Assembly (NCBI GenBank): GCA_963814905.1
Contig: CAWFEM010000014.1
Coordinates: 434,001-498,000, forward strand
From: DASWJZ01 sp963814905
Lineage (GTDB): Bacteria > Pseudomonadota > Alphaproteobacteria > Rhizobiales > Afifellaceae
Direction of reading: 5' to 3'
Length of the DNA: 64,000 nucleotides
The translations under genes and the position numbers were made by a program. The notes under the pieces were generated by a model. That model was given only the letters and a program-made list of their open reading frames with translations. It was not told where the DNA came from and did not search any database. Shown here piece by piece: positions 1 to 8,131 of the stretch; within the stretch, counting starts at the first letter, position 1, and each line of letters opens with the position of its first letter.

Positions 1-2
1 CT

Positions 3-338
3 GGCTATTGCTGCTCCTACCCCGTGATCGCGCTCACCAAATACGACGTGGAGCGGCTGGGGAAGCATTTCGGGCTGACGCCGGAAGAGGCCGAGAAGCG
101 CTTCACCCGCGCCGCGCACGGCCACAAGCGCATCTTCCGCCGCAAGAAGGACGAGCACTACGGAAAGATCTGCCGCTTCTTCGACACCGAGGAGCGCCGC
201 TGCACCATCTATGCCGCGCGCCCTGCCGTCTGCCGTTCATTTCCCGGTGCCGGTCGCTGCGGCTATTACGATTTCCTCTCGTTCGAGCGGCGCACGCAGA
301 ACGATCCGGAGTTCGTGTCGCTGACCGACCACAGCTAG
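3..338 (+). CDS. YkgJ-family cysteine-cluster protein, 5' end cut off by the window
   Basis: The open frame runs in from the left edge, so the N-terminus is missing; the visible part is 111 codons. The first visible residues include a CC pair, and further cysteines follow in GKICRF, RRCTIY, AVCRSF and GRCGYY. This spacing is typical of the YkgJ/UPF0153 zinc- or iron-binding cysteine cluster, whose first CxxxxxxxCC part is upstream of the window. The in-frame GTG at position 24 is not the true start because the CC pair lies before it. Members are small cytoplasmic proteins, probably metal-binding, with no settled reaction. The next gene is convergent. Confidence 0.75.
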   Translation, partial: GYCCSYPVIALTKYDVERLGKHFGLTPEEAEKRFTRAAHGHKRIFRRKKDEHYGKICRFFDTEERRCTIYAARPAVCRSFPGAGRCGYYDFLSFERRTQNDPEFVSLTDHS

Positions 339-432
339 GAGCGTGATCCCGAAAGGCGGGCAGCGGTTTTCGGACAAGATCATGCTCGAATAGAGTGCTC
401 ACGGCGCGCGCGTCGGCTCCGTTCAGCCGGGG

Positions 433-1152
433 TCAGGCGGCACGCCGCGCCAGGCAGATCCAGTCCCAGGGGCTCTTGACGGCGGCGGCTCGCGGCTTAT
501 CGAGCCCGGCGAAGGACCAGGGCTGGAAGACCCTTCCGATGCGCCTCACGTGAAAGCCCTGGCGCGCGATGGTCTGGGCGAGCTCCTCGCGCCGATAGTG
601 CTTCTGCCAGGCGCCACCCTTCTCGGCGAGCCCGTCGGCGCGAAGCATCGGTTTTGCGGCGCGCTTCGCGGCGCGCACATGCGCCTGCACCATCTTTTCC
701 GACTCCAGCGACGGCACCACGACCAGCGCGAAGCCGGACGGCTTGGTGACCGCCGCGAGGCTCGACCATTGCGCGCGCCTAGTCGCGGGCTTGTCGGAGG
801 TGATGACGTTCAGGCAGGCGGTGAGATCGGCGCGCGGACCGATCCGCTTCGCCGCGCGCGCCACGTCCATCGCCAGCCACTCGATGTCGTCCGTCGCCGC
901 GCAGCGCTCGCGCGCCCGCGCGATAATGTCCGGCGCATGCTCCACCGCGACGACCTTTCGGAAGCGATGCCCGAAGCGCTCGATGAAGGTGCCGATCCCG
1001 CATCCGAGATCGACGAGAACGGACGACGTGGGTAACGGACGCGCCGCGCCGACGAAGCGCCGCAATTGGTCGCCCGTCTCGTCCGCCGTGACGTCGCAGA
1101 CAAGCTCTTCAAAGTCGTCGGCGATCTCGTTCCATTCCGATCGGCTGGACAC
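433..1152 (-). CDS. class I SAM-dependent methyltransferase
   Basis: A 239-residue protein with a Rossmann-type methyltransferase fold: motif I DLGCGIGTF near residues 48-56, an acidic strand end (VVAVEHA) and a later ECL-type segment (ADLTACLNVI). The substrate cannot be read from sequence. I chose GTG at 1152 because AAGGGAGAGA lies at Shine-Dalgarno distance. An ATG at 1215 would add 21 residues but sits only 30 bp from the divergent vapB start, inside its promoter region, and has no ribosome-binding site. The gene is convergent with the YkgJ gene and divergent from the vapBC module. Confidence 0.7.
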   Translation of the reverse strand: MSSRSEWNEIADDFEELVCDVTADETGDQLRRFVGAARPLPTSSVLVDLGCGIGTFIERFGHRFRKVVAVEHAPDIIARARERCAATDDIEWLAMDVARAAKRIGPRADLTACLNVITSDKPATRRAQWSSLAAVTKPSGFALVVVPSLESEKMVQAHVRAAKRAAKPMLRADGLAEKGGAWQKHYRREELAQTIARQGFHVRRIGRVFQPWSFAGLDKPRAAAVKSPWDWICLARRAA

Positions 1153-1208
1153 GAATCTCTCCCTTCCCGGGAGTTTAAGCCAAGCGGCCGGAGCGGAGAA
1201 CCCTCCGG

Positions 1209-1246
1209 TTGACATACTGACATACAGGCCATACGTCCTGACATAT
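1209..1246 (+). promoter_or_regulatory. putative vapBC promoter with TGACATA direct repeats
   Basis: TTGACA at 1209-1214, a 17-base spacer and a weak TACGTC (1232-1237) resemble a sigma-70 promoter. TGACATAC occurs back to back at 1210-1217 and 1218-1225, and TGACATAT at 1239-1246 overlaps the vapB start codon. Ribbon-helix-helix antitoxins usually repress their own promoter through such short repeated half-sites, so these are candidate operators. The promoter and repeat roles are inferred. Confidence 0.45.
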
Positions 1247-1520
1247 GATCCGGCGCACGACAGTCCGCCTTCCCGATGAGTTGCTTGACCGCGCCCGCCG
1301 CAAGGCTGCCGCGGAAGGCCGCACGTTGACCGCGCTGATCGAGGAAGGGTTGCGGACGGTGGTCGCCAAGAAGAAGGCGGTCGGGAGCAGGGAAGTGCAG
1401 TTGCCGATAAGCTCCGTCCAGGGCGGCCCCCTTCCCGGCATCGACCTCACGAACAATGCGGCGATCCAGGAAATGGAAGACCTCGAATATGTCGAGCGTC
1501 TCAATCGCGGCTTTAAATGA
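1245..1520 (+). CDS. VapB-like ribbon-helix-helix antitoxin
   Basis: A 91-residue protein whose first 45 residues fit a CopG/Arc/MetJ ribbon-helix-helix: a basic beta strand (RRTTVRLPDELL) followed by two helices (DRARRKAAAEGR, ALIEEGLRTVV). The C-terminal half is the likely toxin-neutralising tail. Its stop overlaps the start of the downstream PIN toxin gene by four bases (ATGA), indicating translational coupling. It probably neutralises the toxin and represses the operon through the repeats upstream. Identification as the antitoxin rests on this arrangement plus the fold. Confidence 0.8.
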   Translation: MIRRTTVRLPDELLDRARRKAAAEGRTLTALIEEGLRTVVAKKKAVGSREVQLPISSVQGGPLPGIDLTNNAAIQEMEDLEYVERLNRGFK

Positions 1521-1945
1521 TCCTCCCGGACGTCAGCGTCCTCATTTACGCCTTCCGCCCTGACGCCTCGCATCACGCTATCTGCCGCCCGTGGTTCGAG
1601 AGCGTCTTGGCCAATGAGTCCCGGTTCGGTATCAGCCCGCTCGCGCTGAGCGCAGTGGTGCGCATCACCACAAATCCGCGATCCTACCAACCGCCGAGCC
1701 GGATCGACGAAGCGTTCGCATTTTGCGACACGATCATGTCCCAGCCCCACTGCCAGGTCGTCGAGCCCGGCGAGCGGCACTGGGGCATCTTCAAGCGGCT
1801 TTGCCTCGAAGCGAATGTCCGCGGGCCGCTCGTGACCGACGCATGGTACGCGGCGCTCGCCATCGAGTGGGGATGCGAGTGGATCACGCTCGACCGCGAC
1901 TTCGCCCGCTTCCCCGGGCTGAAGTGGAGCCTCCCCGCCGCCTAG
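1517..1945 (+). CDS. VapC-like PIN-domain toxin ribonuclease
   Basis: A 142-residue PIN domain. Conserved acidic residues are visible: D5 in the first strand (LPDVSVLIYAF), D108 in VTDAWYAALA, and D126/D128 in TLDRDFARF, which would coordinate Mg2+ for RNA cleavage. The segment SPLALSAVVRITTNPR is typical of the VapC subfamily in which the usual glutamate is replaced. Together with the upstream ribbon-helix-helix gene it forms a type II toxin-antitoxin module. The RNA target cannot be predicted. The gene ends 22 bases before a convergent aldo/keto reductase gene. Confidence 0.82.
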   Translation: MILPDVSVLIYAFRPDASHHAICRPWFESVLANESRFGISPLALSAVVRITTNPRSYQPPSRIDEAFAFCDTIMSQPHCQVVEPGERHWGIFKRLCLEANVRGPLVTDAWYAALAIEWGCEWITLDRDFARFPGLKWSLPAA

Positions 1946-1967
1946 CGGCGCGCACCGATCGATCGCC

Positions 1968-3017
1968 TCACGCGCGATCCGGCTGAACCGGTGCGGCGGT
2001 GCGCCAGGCGCCCTGCCGTTCCAGCATCCAGCCGGGATATTCGCGCGGCAGCGCGCTGACTTCGTCGAGCTTCGCCATCTCCTCCGCCGAAAGCGAAAGC
2101 GTCACGGCGGCAAGGTTGTCCTCAAGCTGCTCCAGCCGCTTGGCGCCGATGATGACGCTCGTCACGTAAGGCTTGTGCAGCAGCCACGCGAGCGCGACGC
2201 GGGCGACGGACACGCCCTTCGCGTCGGCGATCGTGCGCATCGCGTCGACGCATTTCCAGGCGCGGTCGCGATCCACGGGCGGGAAATCGAACTGCGCGCG
2301 CCGCGCGTCCTTCGGTTCCGGCGCGCCGGGCCCGAACTTGCCGGAGAGCAGCCCGCCGGCGAGCGGGCTCCAGACCATCAGCCCGACCTTCTCCTCCAGA
2401 AGCAGCGGCACGATCTCGCGTTCAAGGTCGCGGCCGGCGATCGTGTAGTAGGACTGGATCGTCTCGAAGCGGGCGTAGCCGCGCCGCTCCGAAATGCCGA
2501 GCGCCTTGGCGAGCCGCCAAGCCGACCAGTTGGAGCAGCCGATATAGCGGACGAGCCCGCGCGACACGAGATCGTCGAGCGCCCGCAGCGTCTCCTCCGG
2601 CGGCGTGACCGTGTCGAGGCCGTGGATCTGATAGAGATCGATGTGGTCGAGTTGCATGCGCTCCAGGCTTTTCTCGACCGCATCCATGATGTGGCCGCGC
2701 GAGCCGCCCCGATCGTTCGGCCCCTGCCCCATCTGCCCGAAAAACTTTGTGGCGATGACGACGTCGGACCGCTTCACGCCGAGGTTCCGCAGCGACTGTC
2801 CAAGGAGCTCCTCCGAGCGGCCGGCGGAATAGACGTCGGCGGTGTCGATGAAGTTGATGCCGGCTTCGAGCGAGCGGCCGATGATCTGATCGACAGCCTC
2901 CTGCCCGACCCCGGCGATCGCGCCGTAGATGCCTTCGGCGGCTTCACCAAAAGTCATCGTGCCGAGGCAGAGCTCCGAGACGAAAAGGCCGGTACGGCCA
3001 AGCTGATTGTAGCGCAT
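1968..3017 (-). CDS. aldo/keto reductase
   Basis: A 349-residue NADPH-dependent oxidoreductase of the aldo/keto reductase superfamily. It begins MRYNQLGRTGLFVSELCLG, the standard opening of the family. Catalytic-type residues appear in DTADVYSAGRSEE (Asp and Tyr), VIATKFF (Lys) and YQIHGLD (His). The C-terminal half shows the cofactor-binding part (SVIIGAKRLEQLEDNLAA). The start at 3017 matches the family N-terminus; a frame extension to 3173 adds 52 residues without family character. The physiological substrate is unknown. It lies convergent to vapC. Confidence 0.88.
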   Translation of the reverse strand: MRYNQLGRTGLFVSELCLGTMTFGEAAEGIYGAIAGVGQEAVDQIIGRSLEAGINFIDTADVYSAGRSEELLGQSLRNLGVKRSDVVIATKFFGQMGQGPNDRGGSRGHIMDAVEKSLERMQLDHIDLYQIHGLDTVTPPEETLRALDDLVSRGLVRYIGCSNWSAWRLAKALGISERRGYARFETIQSYYTIAGRDLEREIVPLLLEEKVGLMVWSPLAGGLLSGKFGPGAPEPKDARRAQFDFPPVDRDRAWKCVDAMRTIADAKGVSVARVALAWLLHKPYVTSVIIGAKRLEQLEDNLAAVTLSLSAEEMAKLDEVSALPREYPGWMLERQGAWRTAAPVQPDRA

Positions 3018-3259
3018 GGCGTTCTCCAAGACGGGCGTTGAAAGGCGGACGGCGTGTCGAGGGCCGGAAGGAGACGGGCCGCCACACGCAGGATTTGAAA
3101 GATCGAAAAGGGCCGGGTCGGCCGGTCTGGGAATATGGGAAGCGAGACTATCCTCGGATGGCGGCGCTGTCACCGCGCTTCAGCGCAACCCACATCCGCG
3201 CCGCGGTGGGATTGTGACCGCCGCGGCGCATTCCTATCTGTCGTTTTCCGTGCCGTGCT

Positions 3260-3811
3260 TCAGGTCGACGCGCGAATGTCGGCGGCGACTTCCGCCAGGT
3301 TGTCGTTGAGCTGGTGATCGCGCCCGGGGAGTCGCCGGACGATCGCGCCGGGAATTGCCGTCGCGTAGAGATCGACATGCTCGGACGGCACGGTGTCGTC
3401 CTCGCTGCCATGATAGATGTAGGTGGGCATCCTTGAAGGGAGCCGCGCTCCGACATCGGCCATCGGCGCGATATCGTCGCTTGGCCAACCGCCGGCGCCG
3501 ATAAACGGCGGCGCGATGAGAAACACGCCCCCAAACCTCTGCTTCGGCGGCGCGTCCGCGAGCGCGTCGATCAGAATTGCTCCGCCGATAGAGTGGCCCA
3601 CCAGAACCGCATCCTCGGCAAGAGCGGCCAACGCGTCCGTGATCGCGGCCTTCCAGATGACGGGGTTCGGTCCGGATTCGTTCGGCATGCGCGGATAGCG
3701 GACGTCGTAGCCGCGCCCCAGCGCGCCGCTCAGGCTGTCGACGAGCTTGTTGTCCCATTCGTCATGGGTCCCCGCGCCGGCGCCTTGAATGAACAGGACT
3801 TCCTTCGTCAT
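3260..3811 (-). CDS. alpha/beta hydrolase (RBBP9/YdeN-like)
   Basis: A 183-residue small alpha/beta hydrolase. It opens with MTKEVLFIQGAGAG, the oxyanion-hole region. The nucleophile elbow is GHSIGG, the acid is probably within GSEDDTVP and the histidine is in GRDHQLN near the C-terminus, so the triad looks complete. The length fits the RBBP9/YdeN serine-hydrolase group. I place the start at the ATG at 3811; the open frame extends to 3865 but there overlaps the relic of a glyoxalase-fold gene in another frame. The substrate is unknown. Confidence 0.78.
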   Translation of the reverse strand: MTKEVLFIQGAGAGTHDEWDNKLVDSLSGALGRGYDVRYPRMPNESGPNPVIWKAAITDALAALAEDAVLVGHSIGGAILIDALADAPPKQRFGGVFLIAPPFIGAGGWPSDDIAPMADVGARLPSRMPTYIYHGSEDDTVPSEHVDLYATAIPGAIVRRLPGRDHQLNDNLAEVAADIRAST

Positions 3812-3830
3812 GCCGATACCCGCCTGTCGG

Positions 3831-3899
3831 TCATCGCCCCTTCGGCTGAAACAGCTCCAAGACATGCCCGAAAGGCACGCCGCGCCGCCCGGCGTCCAT
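3831..3899 (-). pseudogene. remnant of a VOC/glyoxalase-family gene, 3' end only
   Basis: Read on the minus strand, 22 codons end with PFGHVLELFQPKGR and a stop, the usual C-terminus of a VOC-family protein. A 25-base stretch is identical to the 3' end of the intact VOC gene at 8317-8703, which ends ELFQPKGR. No further VOC sequence is visible upstream. I read it as the surviving 3' end of a paralogue, lying just upstream of the hydrolase gene. Confidence 0.65.
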
Positions 3900-3927
3900 C
3901 AAGGACGCCGGCGCGCCTCACCCCCTG

Positions 3928-4950
3928 TCAACGCCACCCCAGCCCCGGCGCGACGTATTTGAGAATGCTCTCGATGACATGCGCGTTGTAGTCGACGCCG
4001 AGCTGGTTGGGCACGGTCAGGAGCAGCGTGTCGGCTTCCGCGATCGCTTCGTCCTGCTTCAGCTCCTCGATGAGCTTGTCCGGCTCGGCGGCGTAGCTTT
4101 TGCCGAAGATCGCCCGCGTGTTCTCGTCGATCATGCCGATCTGGTCCTGGCTCTCGCCGCCCCGCCCGAAATACGCACGGTCGCGGTCGTCGACGAGCGC
4201 GAAGATCGAGCGGCTGACGGAGACGCGCGGGCTCCGCGTGTGGCCGGCCGCTTTCCAGGCTTCGCGGTAGGCGCGGATCTGCTTCGCCTGCTGGATGTGG
4301 AAGGGCTCGCCGGTCTCGTCGAACTTGAGCGTCGACGATTGCAGGTTCATGCCGAGTTTCGCCGCCCATTCCGCGGTGGCGTTGGTGGCGGCGCCCCACC
4401 AGATTCGTTCGCGCAATCCCTCCGAATGCGGCTCGACGCGCAGGAGCCCCGGCGGGTTCGGGAACATCGGCCGCGGGTTCGGCTCGGCAAATCCCTCGCC
4501 GCGCAGCACCTCGAGGAACACTTCGGCGTGCTGCCGCGCCATGTCGGCGTCGGTCTTACCCTCCGGCGGCGCGTAGCCGAAGGTGCGCCAGCCGTCGATC
4601 ACCTGCTCGGGCGAGCCGCGGCTGATGCCGAGCTGCAGGCGGCCGCCGGCGATCAGGTCGGCCGCGCCCGCGTCCTCCGCCATGTAGAGCGGGTTCTCGT
4701 AGCGCATGTCGATGACCGCCGTGCCGAGCTCGATCCGCTTGGTCCGCGCGCCGCAGGCCGCGAGCAGCGGGAACGGCGAGCCAAGCTGGCGGGCGAAGTG
4801 ATGCACACGGAAATACGCGCCGTCCGCGCCGACCTCCTCCGCCGCGACGGCGAGGTCGATCGATTGCAGAAGCGCGTCGGACGCCGTCCGCACCTGCGAT
4901 TGCGGCGAGGGGGTCCAGTGACCGAAGGAGAGAAAGCCGATGCGTTTCAT
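3928..4950 (-). CDS. LLM-class flavin-dependent oxidoreductase
   Basis: A 340-residue luciferase-like monooxygenase with a TIM-barrel character. The N-terminus (MKRIGFLSFGHW), the AAEEVGADGAYFRVHHF segment and the LGTAVIDMRYENPLYMAEDA segment fit flavin-dependent LLM enzymes. It would act in the cytosol with FMNH2, with an unknown substrate. Its ATG overlaps the stop of the upstream glutathione transferase gene (ATGA at 4947-4950), so the two are probably co-translated. The first 109 bases of the gene also occur, diverged, at 5671-5779. Confidence 0.85.
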   Translation of the reverse strand: MKRIGFLSFGHWTPSPQSQVRTASDALLQSIDLAVAAEEVGADGAYFRVHHFARQLGSPFPLLAACGARTKRIELGTAVIDMRYENPLYMAEDAGAADLIAGGRLQLGISRGSPEQVIDGWRTFGYAPPEGKTDADMARQHAEVFLEVLRGEGFAEPNPRPMFPNPPGLLRVEPHSEGLRERIWWGAATNATAEWAAKLGMNLQSSTLKFDETGEPFHIQQAKQIRAYREAWKAAGHTRSPRVSVSRSIFALVDDRDRAYFGRGGESQDQIGMIDENTRAIFGKSYAAEPDKLIEELKQDEAIAEADTLLLTVPNQLGVDYNAHVIESILKYVAPGLGWR

Positions 4951-5633
4951 TTCTTGCCGGTGTTAGCCGCCAATTGCGCGGCGAAAGCCCGCTTGTAGGC
5001 GGGCCGCGCTTCGCCGCGGGCGACATAGGCGGCGAGGTCCGGAAATTCCGCCAGAATGCCGGATGGTTTCAGCCTCTGCAGCACATGCACCATCATCAGG
5101 TCGCCCGCGCTAAAATGCCCGTCGAGCCAGTCGGCATCGCCCCCGCCTTCGCCGAGGCTTCGGCGGGCAAGAAAATGAGCGGAAAGTTGGCGCAGCCGGT
5201 CGCGGACGCGATCCTCGACCAGAGGCATGCGCTCCGCGGACCAGGGCTTGTCGCTCTCCAAGAGCCTGGCGTTGGCGAATTCAAGGATCGGCGGCTCCAC
5301 CGTGTTGACCGCGGCGAACATCCAGGTGATCGCCCGCGCCCGCGCATTCGCCCCATCTTCGGTATTGGGCGGCAGGAGGCCCGCATGGCGCTCCGCGATA
5401 TGGAACACGATCGACCCCGTTTCGAACAGCGCGAGATCGCCTTCCTCATAGGTCGGAATCTGCCCGAACGGATGCAGCGCCAGATGCGCGGGTTGCTTCA
5501 GCGCGCTGAACGAAACACCACGAACCTCATAGGGCTGGCCCACTTCCTCCAGCGCCCAGCGAACGCGCGTATCGCGCGCCAGTCCACTGCCGCCATCGGG
5601 CGAGCGCTCAAAGGCGGTAATGGTGGGGATCAT
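4947..5633 (-). CDS. glutathione S-transferase family protein
   Basis: A 228-residue protein with an N-terminal thioredoxin-like domain (residues 1-80; HPFGQIPTYEEGDLALFETGSI is the glutathione-binding loop region) and an alpha-helical C-terminal domain (about 95-225). It probably conjugates or reduces electrophiles in the cytosol. Between ARFLA-like helix sequence and DADWLDG the protein carries an ARRSLGEGGG insertion encoded by a palindromic repeat (5139-5172). Its start overlaps the stop of an upstream LLM fragment and its stop overlaps the LLM start, so it sits in a chain of ATGA junctions. Confidence 0.85.
   Translation of the reverse strand: MIPTITAFERSPDGGSGLARDTRVRWALEEVGQPYEVRGVSFSALKQPAHLALHPFGQIPTYEEGDLALFETGSIVFHIAERHAGLLPPNTEDGANARARAITWMFAAVNTVEPPILEFANARLLESDKPWSAERMPLVEDRVRDRLRQLSAHFLARRSLGEGGGDADWLDGHFSAGDLMMVHVLQRLKPSGILAEFPDLAAYVARGEARPAYKRAFAAQLAANTGKK
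5139..5172. repeat. palindromic repeat inserted in the GST coding frame
   Basis: The segment contains an imperfect inverted repeat with CCGCC and GGCGG ends around TTCGCC-GA-GGCTTC. On the minus strand it encodes ARRSLGEGGG in frame; on the plus strand it reads AFAEASAGK. Peptides of this kind recur in unrelated proteins of proteobacteria and look like coding-region copies of a dispersed repeat; that statement is from memory. Confidence 0.5.
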
Positions 5634-5779
5634 CGGAAGGCTCCGGGTGATTGTGTGACGACTTGCTCTGCCGCGAGGGCGAGATCGATCGATTGCAGCA
5701 GCGCGTCGGAGGCCGTCCGCACCTGCGATTGCGGCGATGGGGTCCAGTGACCGAAGGAGAGGAAGCCGGTGCGTTTCAT
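5630..5779 (-). pseudogene. 5' fragment of a second LLM oxidoreductase gene
   Basis: Bases 5671-5779 match 4842-4950, the 5' end of the intact LLM gene, at 102 of 109 positions with no gaps. The copy starts MKRTGFLSFGHW, stays in frame for about 38 residues, then diverges into unrelated codons and stops at 5630-5632. That stop overlaps the GST start codon (ATGA). It is therefore a 49-codon relic of a paralogue. It may still be translated and couple translation of GST, but there is no direct evidence for this. Confidence 0.8.
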
Positions 5780-6015
5780 GGGGGACTGTGGGAGCGCAGG
5801 CCGATCTGGCCCCTAAATCGCTATCGACAGGTCACGACGAGAAAGCGCATGAACTCTTGCCAGCATCGACCGGCCTTCTCCTACCGATTTATTTCTATGC
5901 CACATTCCGCCGCCGACATCGCCGAATATCCATCTCCCTTGGTCATCTGGAAACGGCTCCGCGTGCCACCCTTGGCACTCAGAGGTTGGGGGTTCTTGAA
6001 ACACCGCTCCGTCTA

Positions 6016-8097
6016 CTATTCGTCGTCTCCGTCTTCGTCACCATCGTCATCCGGCTCTTCGTAGTCAGTATCCGACGACCGAGCATTGACATACTCATTC
6101 CGGACATCGCCCAGGGATCGTCGAGAAACAGGATCGACGAGGAAGAACCACCAGCCGCTCGTTTGCCGACCCCGGAGCTTCGTGGCCGCATCGGAGGGGG
6201 TAGCGTAGGCGACCCCTCGGACATCTACCCGCCCGTCCGCAAGAACCGTCGCGGTGGTCTGACTATACTTCTCTTGCCGGGGCGTGAGCAAAATACCCGG
6301 CGCGAGCGCTTCGCTCGTAATCAGATCAGCGAGATCGACGCGAAGTATCTTTCGCAGGGGACTGTCTGGGGGCTTGACGCGATGCCCGGTGGGCACTCGC
6401 CAGACCTCTGAAATGACCCGGGCCAGCTTTTGTGTCCGTGCGCGAATAGCATCGTCCGTCCAACGCTCGCCGGCCTGCTCGTCAATGTCGCGATTCAGAA
6501 AGAGAACATCGTGCTTACGAAGCGCCTGCCGCTTTCCAGTGGCGCCGGTCCAAGGGCCGTTCGAAACTTTCGAATTCAGGCTTCCCGTCAGAAGAGTTAG
6601 ATTGCCAAGGGTGTGAATGATGCGTTCACGCCCAGCTTCGCTATCCCCATCGCGGAGCGGCCAGTGGGTTTGCCATTTTCTTGGCATCACGTGTTCGATT
6701 GCGAACTTTCCCCTGGTCACTCGTTCCCCACCCAGTCCTGGATTGCCGTCCTTCCAGCCTCGCCGATGATCCTCAATGGCTTCAAGGACCATGCGGAGGC
6801 GTCCTCGGCTCAGGCGTCGGTAGAGTGGCAACTCAGCGAGTTCGGCGAAGACTTCAGAATCGTCCGGCCAATATCGAGTCTCGCTCGTCTGGCCGCGGAA
6901 GTAAGCTTCCACGGCGTCCCCCGCGGCCGAACGTTGCGCTCTTCTCATAAGAGCGATTAATTCGGCAAATATCTGATTATAGCCTTTCGTGGTTGCACGA
7001 ATGAGCATTCTGCGGACCATCCAGCTCTCGACAACATCGAGAGCCCTGGTGAGCTGTGCGGCTGGGATCTGCGGCTGCTCCGGATCCAACAGCCAGAGGA
7101 TGAGCGGCTTTACCACTTCACTTTCGAGTGCCCCCGTCCGGTATCCAAATAGACCAAGCCGATCCGTTGGGCCGGCGGGATTGGAGGCACTTGTCACAAA
7201 CTCACGATAGACCGCTGAAGCTCGATGAATTTGAGCAAGCAATTCACCCATCGGCACGCCGGCTTCGTGATCCGCGTACCTCTTAAATCGGTCGAAGACC
7301 TCTCTCGCAACGATCTCCTCCCCGGTTCGGGCGACGAGCCAGTGATTGAAGAAGATTGCCGAACGCGAGTAGCGCAGGCGGCCGACACTGACCTCCGTTT
7401 CCCAAAAGCCGGTCTCGAAATCCTTCCACTTGCTCTGATACGCCTGCTCCACATCAGCGCCCGTTTCGAGAAGCCGCTGGAAGACCAGGTTCTTGATCAA
7501 ATCTGCCGCGGTGAGCTGCGCCCCACGTGCGTTCAATGTTTCGAAAATCTCTTGAGCATTCTCATCTGCGGTCAAATCGATGACGACCATTTGAATCAGG
7601 TCGCGAACCGCAGTCTCGATAGCCGAGGCCCGACTTTGAATGTTTTCTTGGCCCTTTTTGGACAGCCATTCGCGTGCTTGCCCACTGAAATATCTGTGGG
7701 CTTCGACCATCCGCTCCTCTGCATAACCAACTGCCGCATAGTCAACGGGAGGATCGGCAGCCATTACGGCGTTGAAAGCAGGGCGGTCGCGGTTCGTCGG
7801 CCAAACCTTGAAGCGATCCTCGGGTCTCGCGCAGAAGGGTTCAGCATTCCGCACGAGCGGCTCTAGCCGCATCGCTGGAGCTTGCGCACCAACCGCCATC
7901 AGTTCGGCATGCAGAGCATCGAGGAGAAGCTGCAAGGTCGTTAAACGCTGCTGTCCATCGATAATGGTGCGCTGCTGCATCTCGCCAGCGCAATTCATTG
8001 CCTGTTGAAGGACGACAGCTCCGAGGAAATGCGGCTGGTGCCGTTCAGTTGGGTCGGCGATGACCCTGTCGGCGACTCTGATGATGTCATTCCACAT
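6016..8097 (-). CDS. DUF262/DUF1524 protein, GmrSD-like restriction system, frame broken near the 5' end
   Basis: A 693-residue frame. The N-terminal DUF262 part contains the nucleotide-binding type motif DGQQRLTTLQLL (about residues 47-58) and IFETLNARGAQLTAADLIKN. The C-terminal DUF1524 part has the HNH-like signature IEHVMPRKWQTHW followed by HTLGNLTLLTGSLNSK. Such fused proteins resemble GmrSD type IV restriction enzymes that attack modified phage DNA. The acidic tail is Asp/Glu rich. The frame starts at MWNDII, which is inside the domain: the expected VPLFQRPYVW motif is split by a one-base insertion near 8131 and continues in the fragment upstream. GC is visibly lower than in neighbouring genes, suggesting transfer. 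Confidence 0.8.
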   Translation of the reverse strand: MWNDIIRVADRVIADPTERHQPHFLGAVVLQQAMNCAGEMQQRTIIDGQQRLTTLQLLLDALHAELMAVGAQAPAMRLEPLVRNAEPFCARPEDRFKVWPTNRDRPAFNAVMAADPPVDYAAVGYAEERMVEAHRYFSGQAREWLSKKGQENIQSRASAIETAVRDLIQMVVIDLTADENAQEIFETLNARGAQLTAADLIKNLVFQRLLETGADVEQAYQSKWKDFETGFWETEVSVGRLRYSRSAIFFNHWLVARTGEEIVAREVFDRFKRYADHEAGVPMGELLAQIHRASAVYREFVTSASNPAGPTDRLGLFGYRTGALESEVVKPLILWLLDPEQPQIPAAQLTRALDVVESWMVRRMLIRATTKGYNQIFAELIALMRRAQRSAAGDAVEAYFRGQTSETRYWPDDSEVFAELAELPLYRRLSRGRLRMVLEAIEDHRRGWKDGNPGLGGERVTRGKFAIEHVMPRKWQTHWPLRDGDSEAGRERIIHTLGNLTLLTGSLNSKVSNGPWTGATGKRQALRKHDVLFLNRDIDEQAGERWTDDAIRARTQKLARVISEVWRVPTGHRVKPPDSPLRKILRVDLADLITSEALAPGILLTPRQEKYSQTTATVLADGRVDVRGVAYATPSDAATKLRGRQTSGWWFFLVDPVSRRSLGDVRNEYVNARSSDTDYEEPDDDGDEDGDDE

Positions 8098-8131
8098 CGG
8101 TTCCCACTGGTTCTCCTCGTTCCAAACGTAC

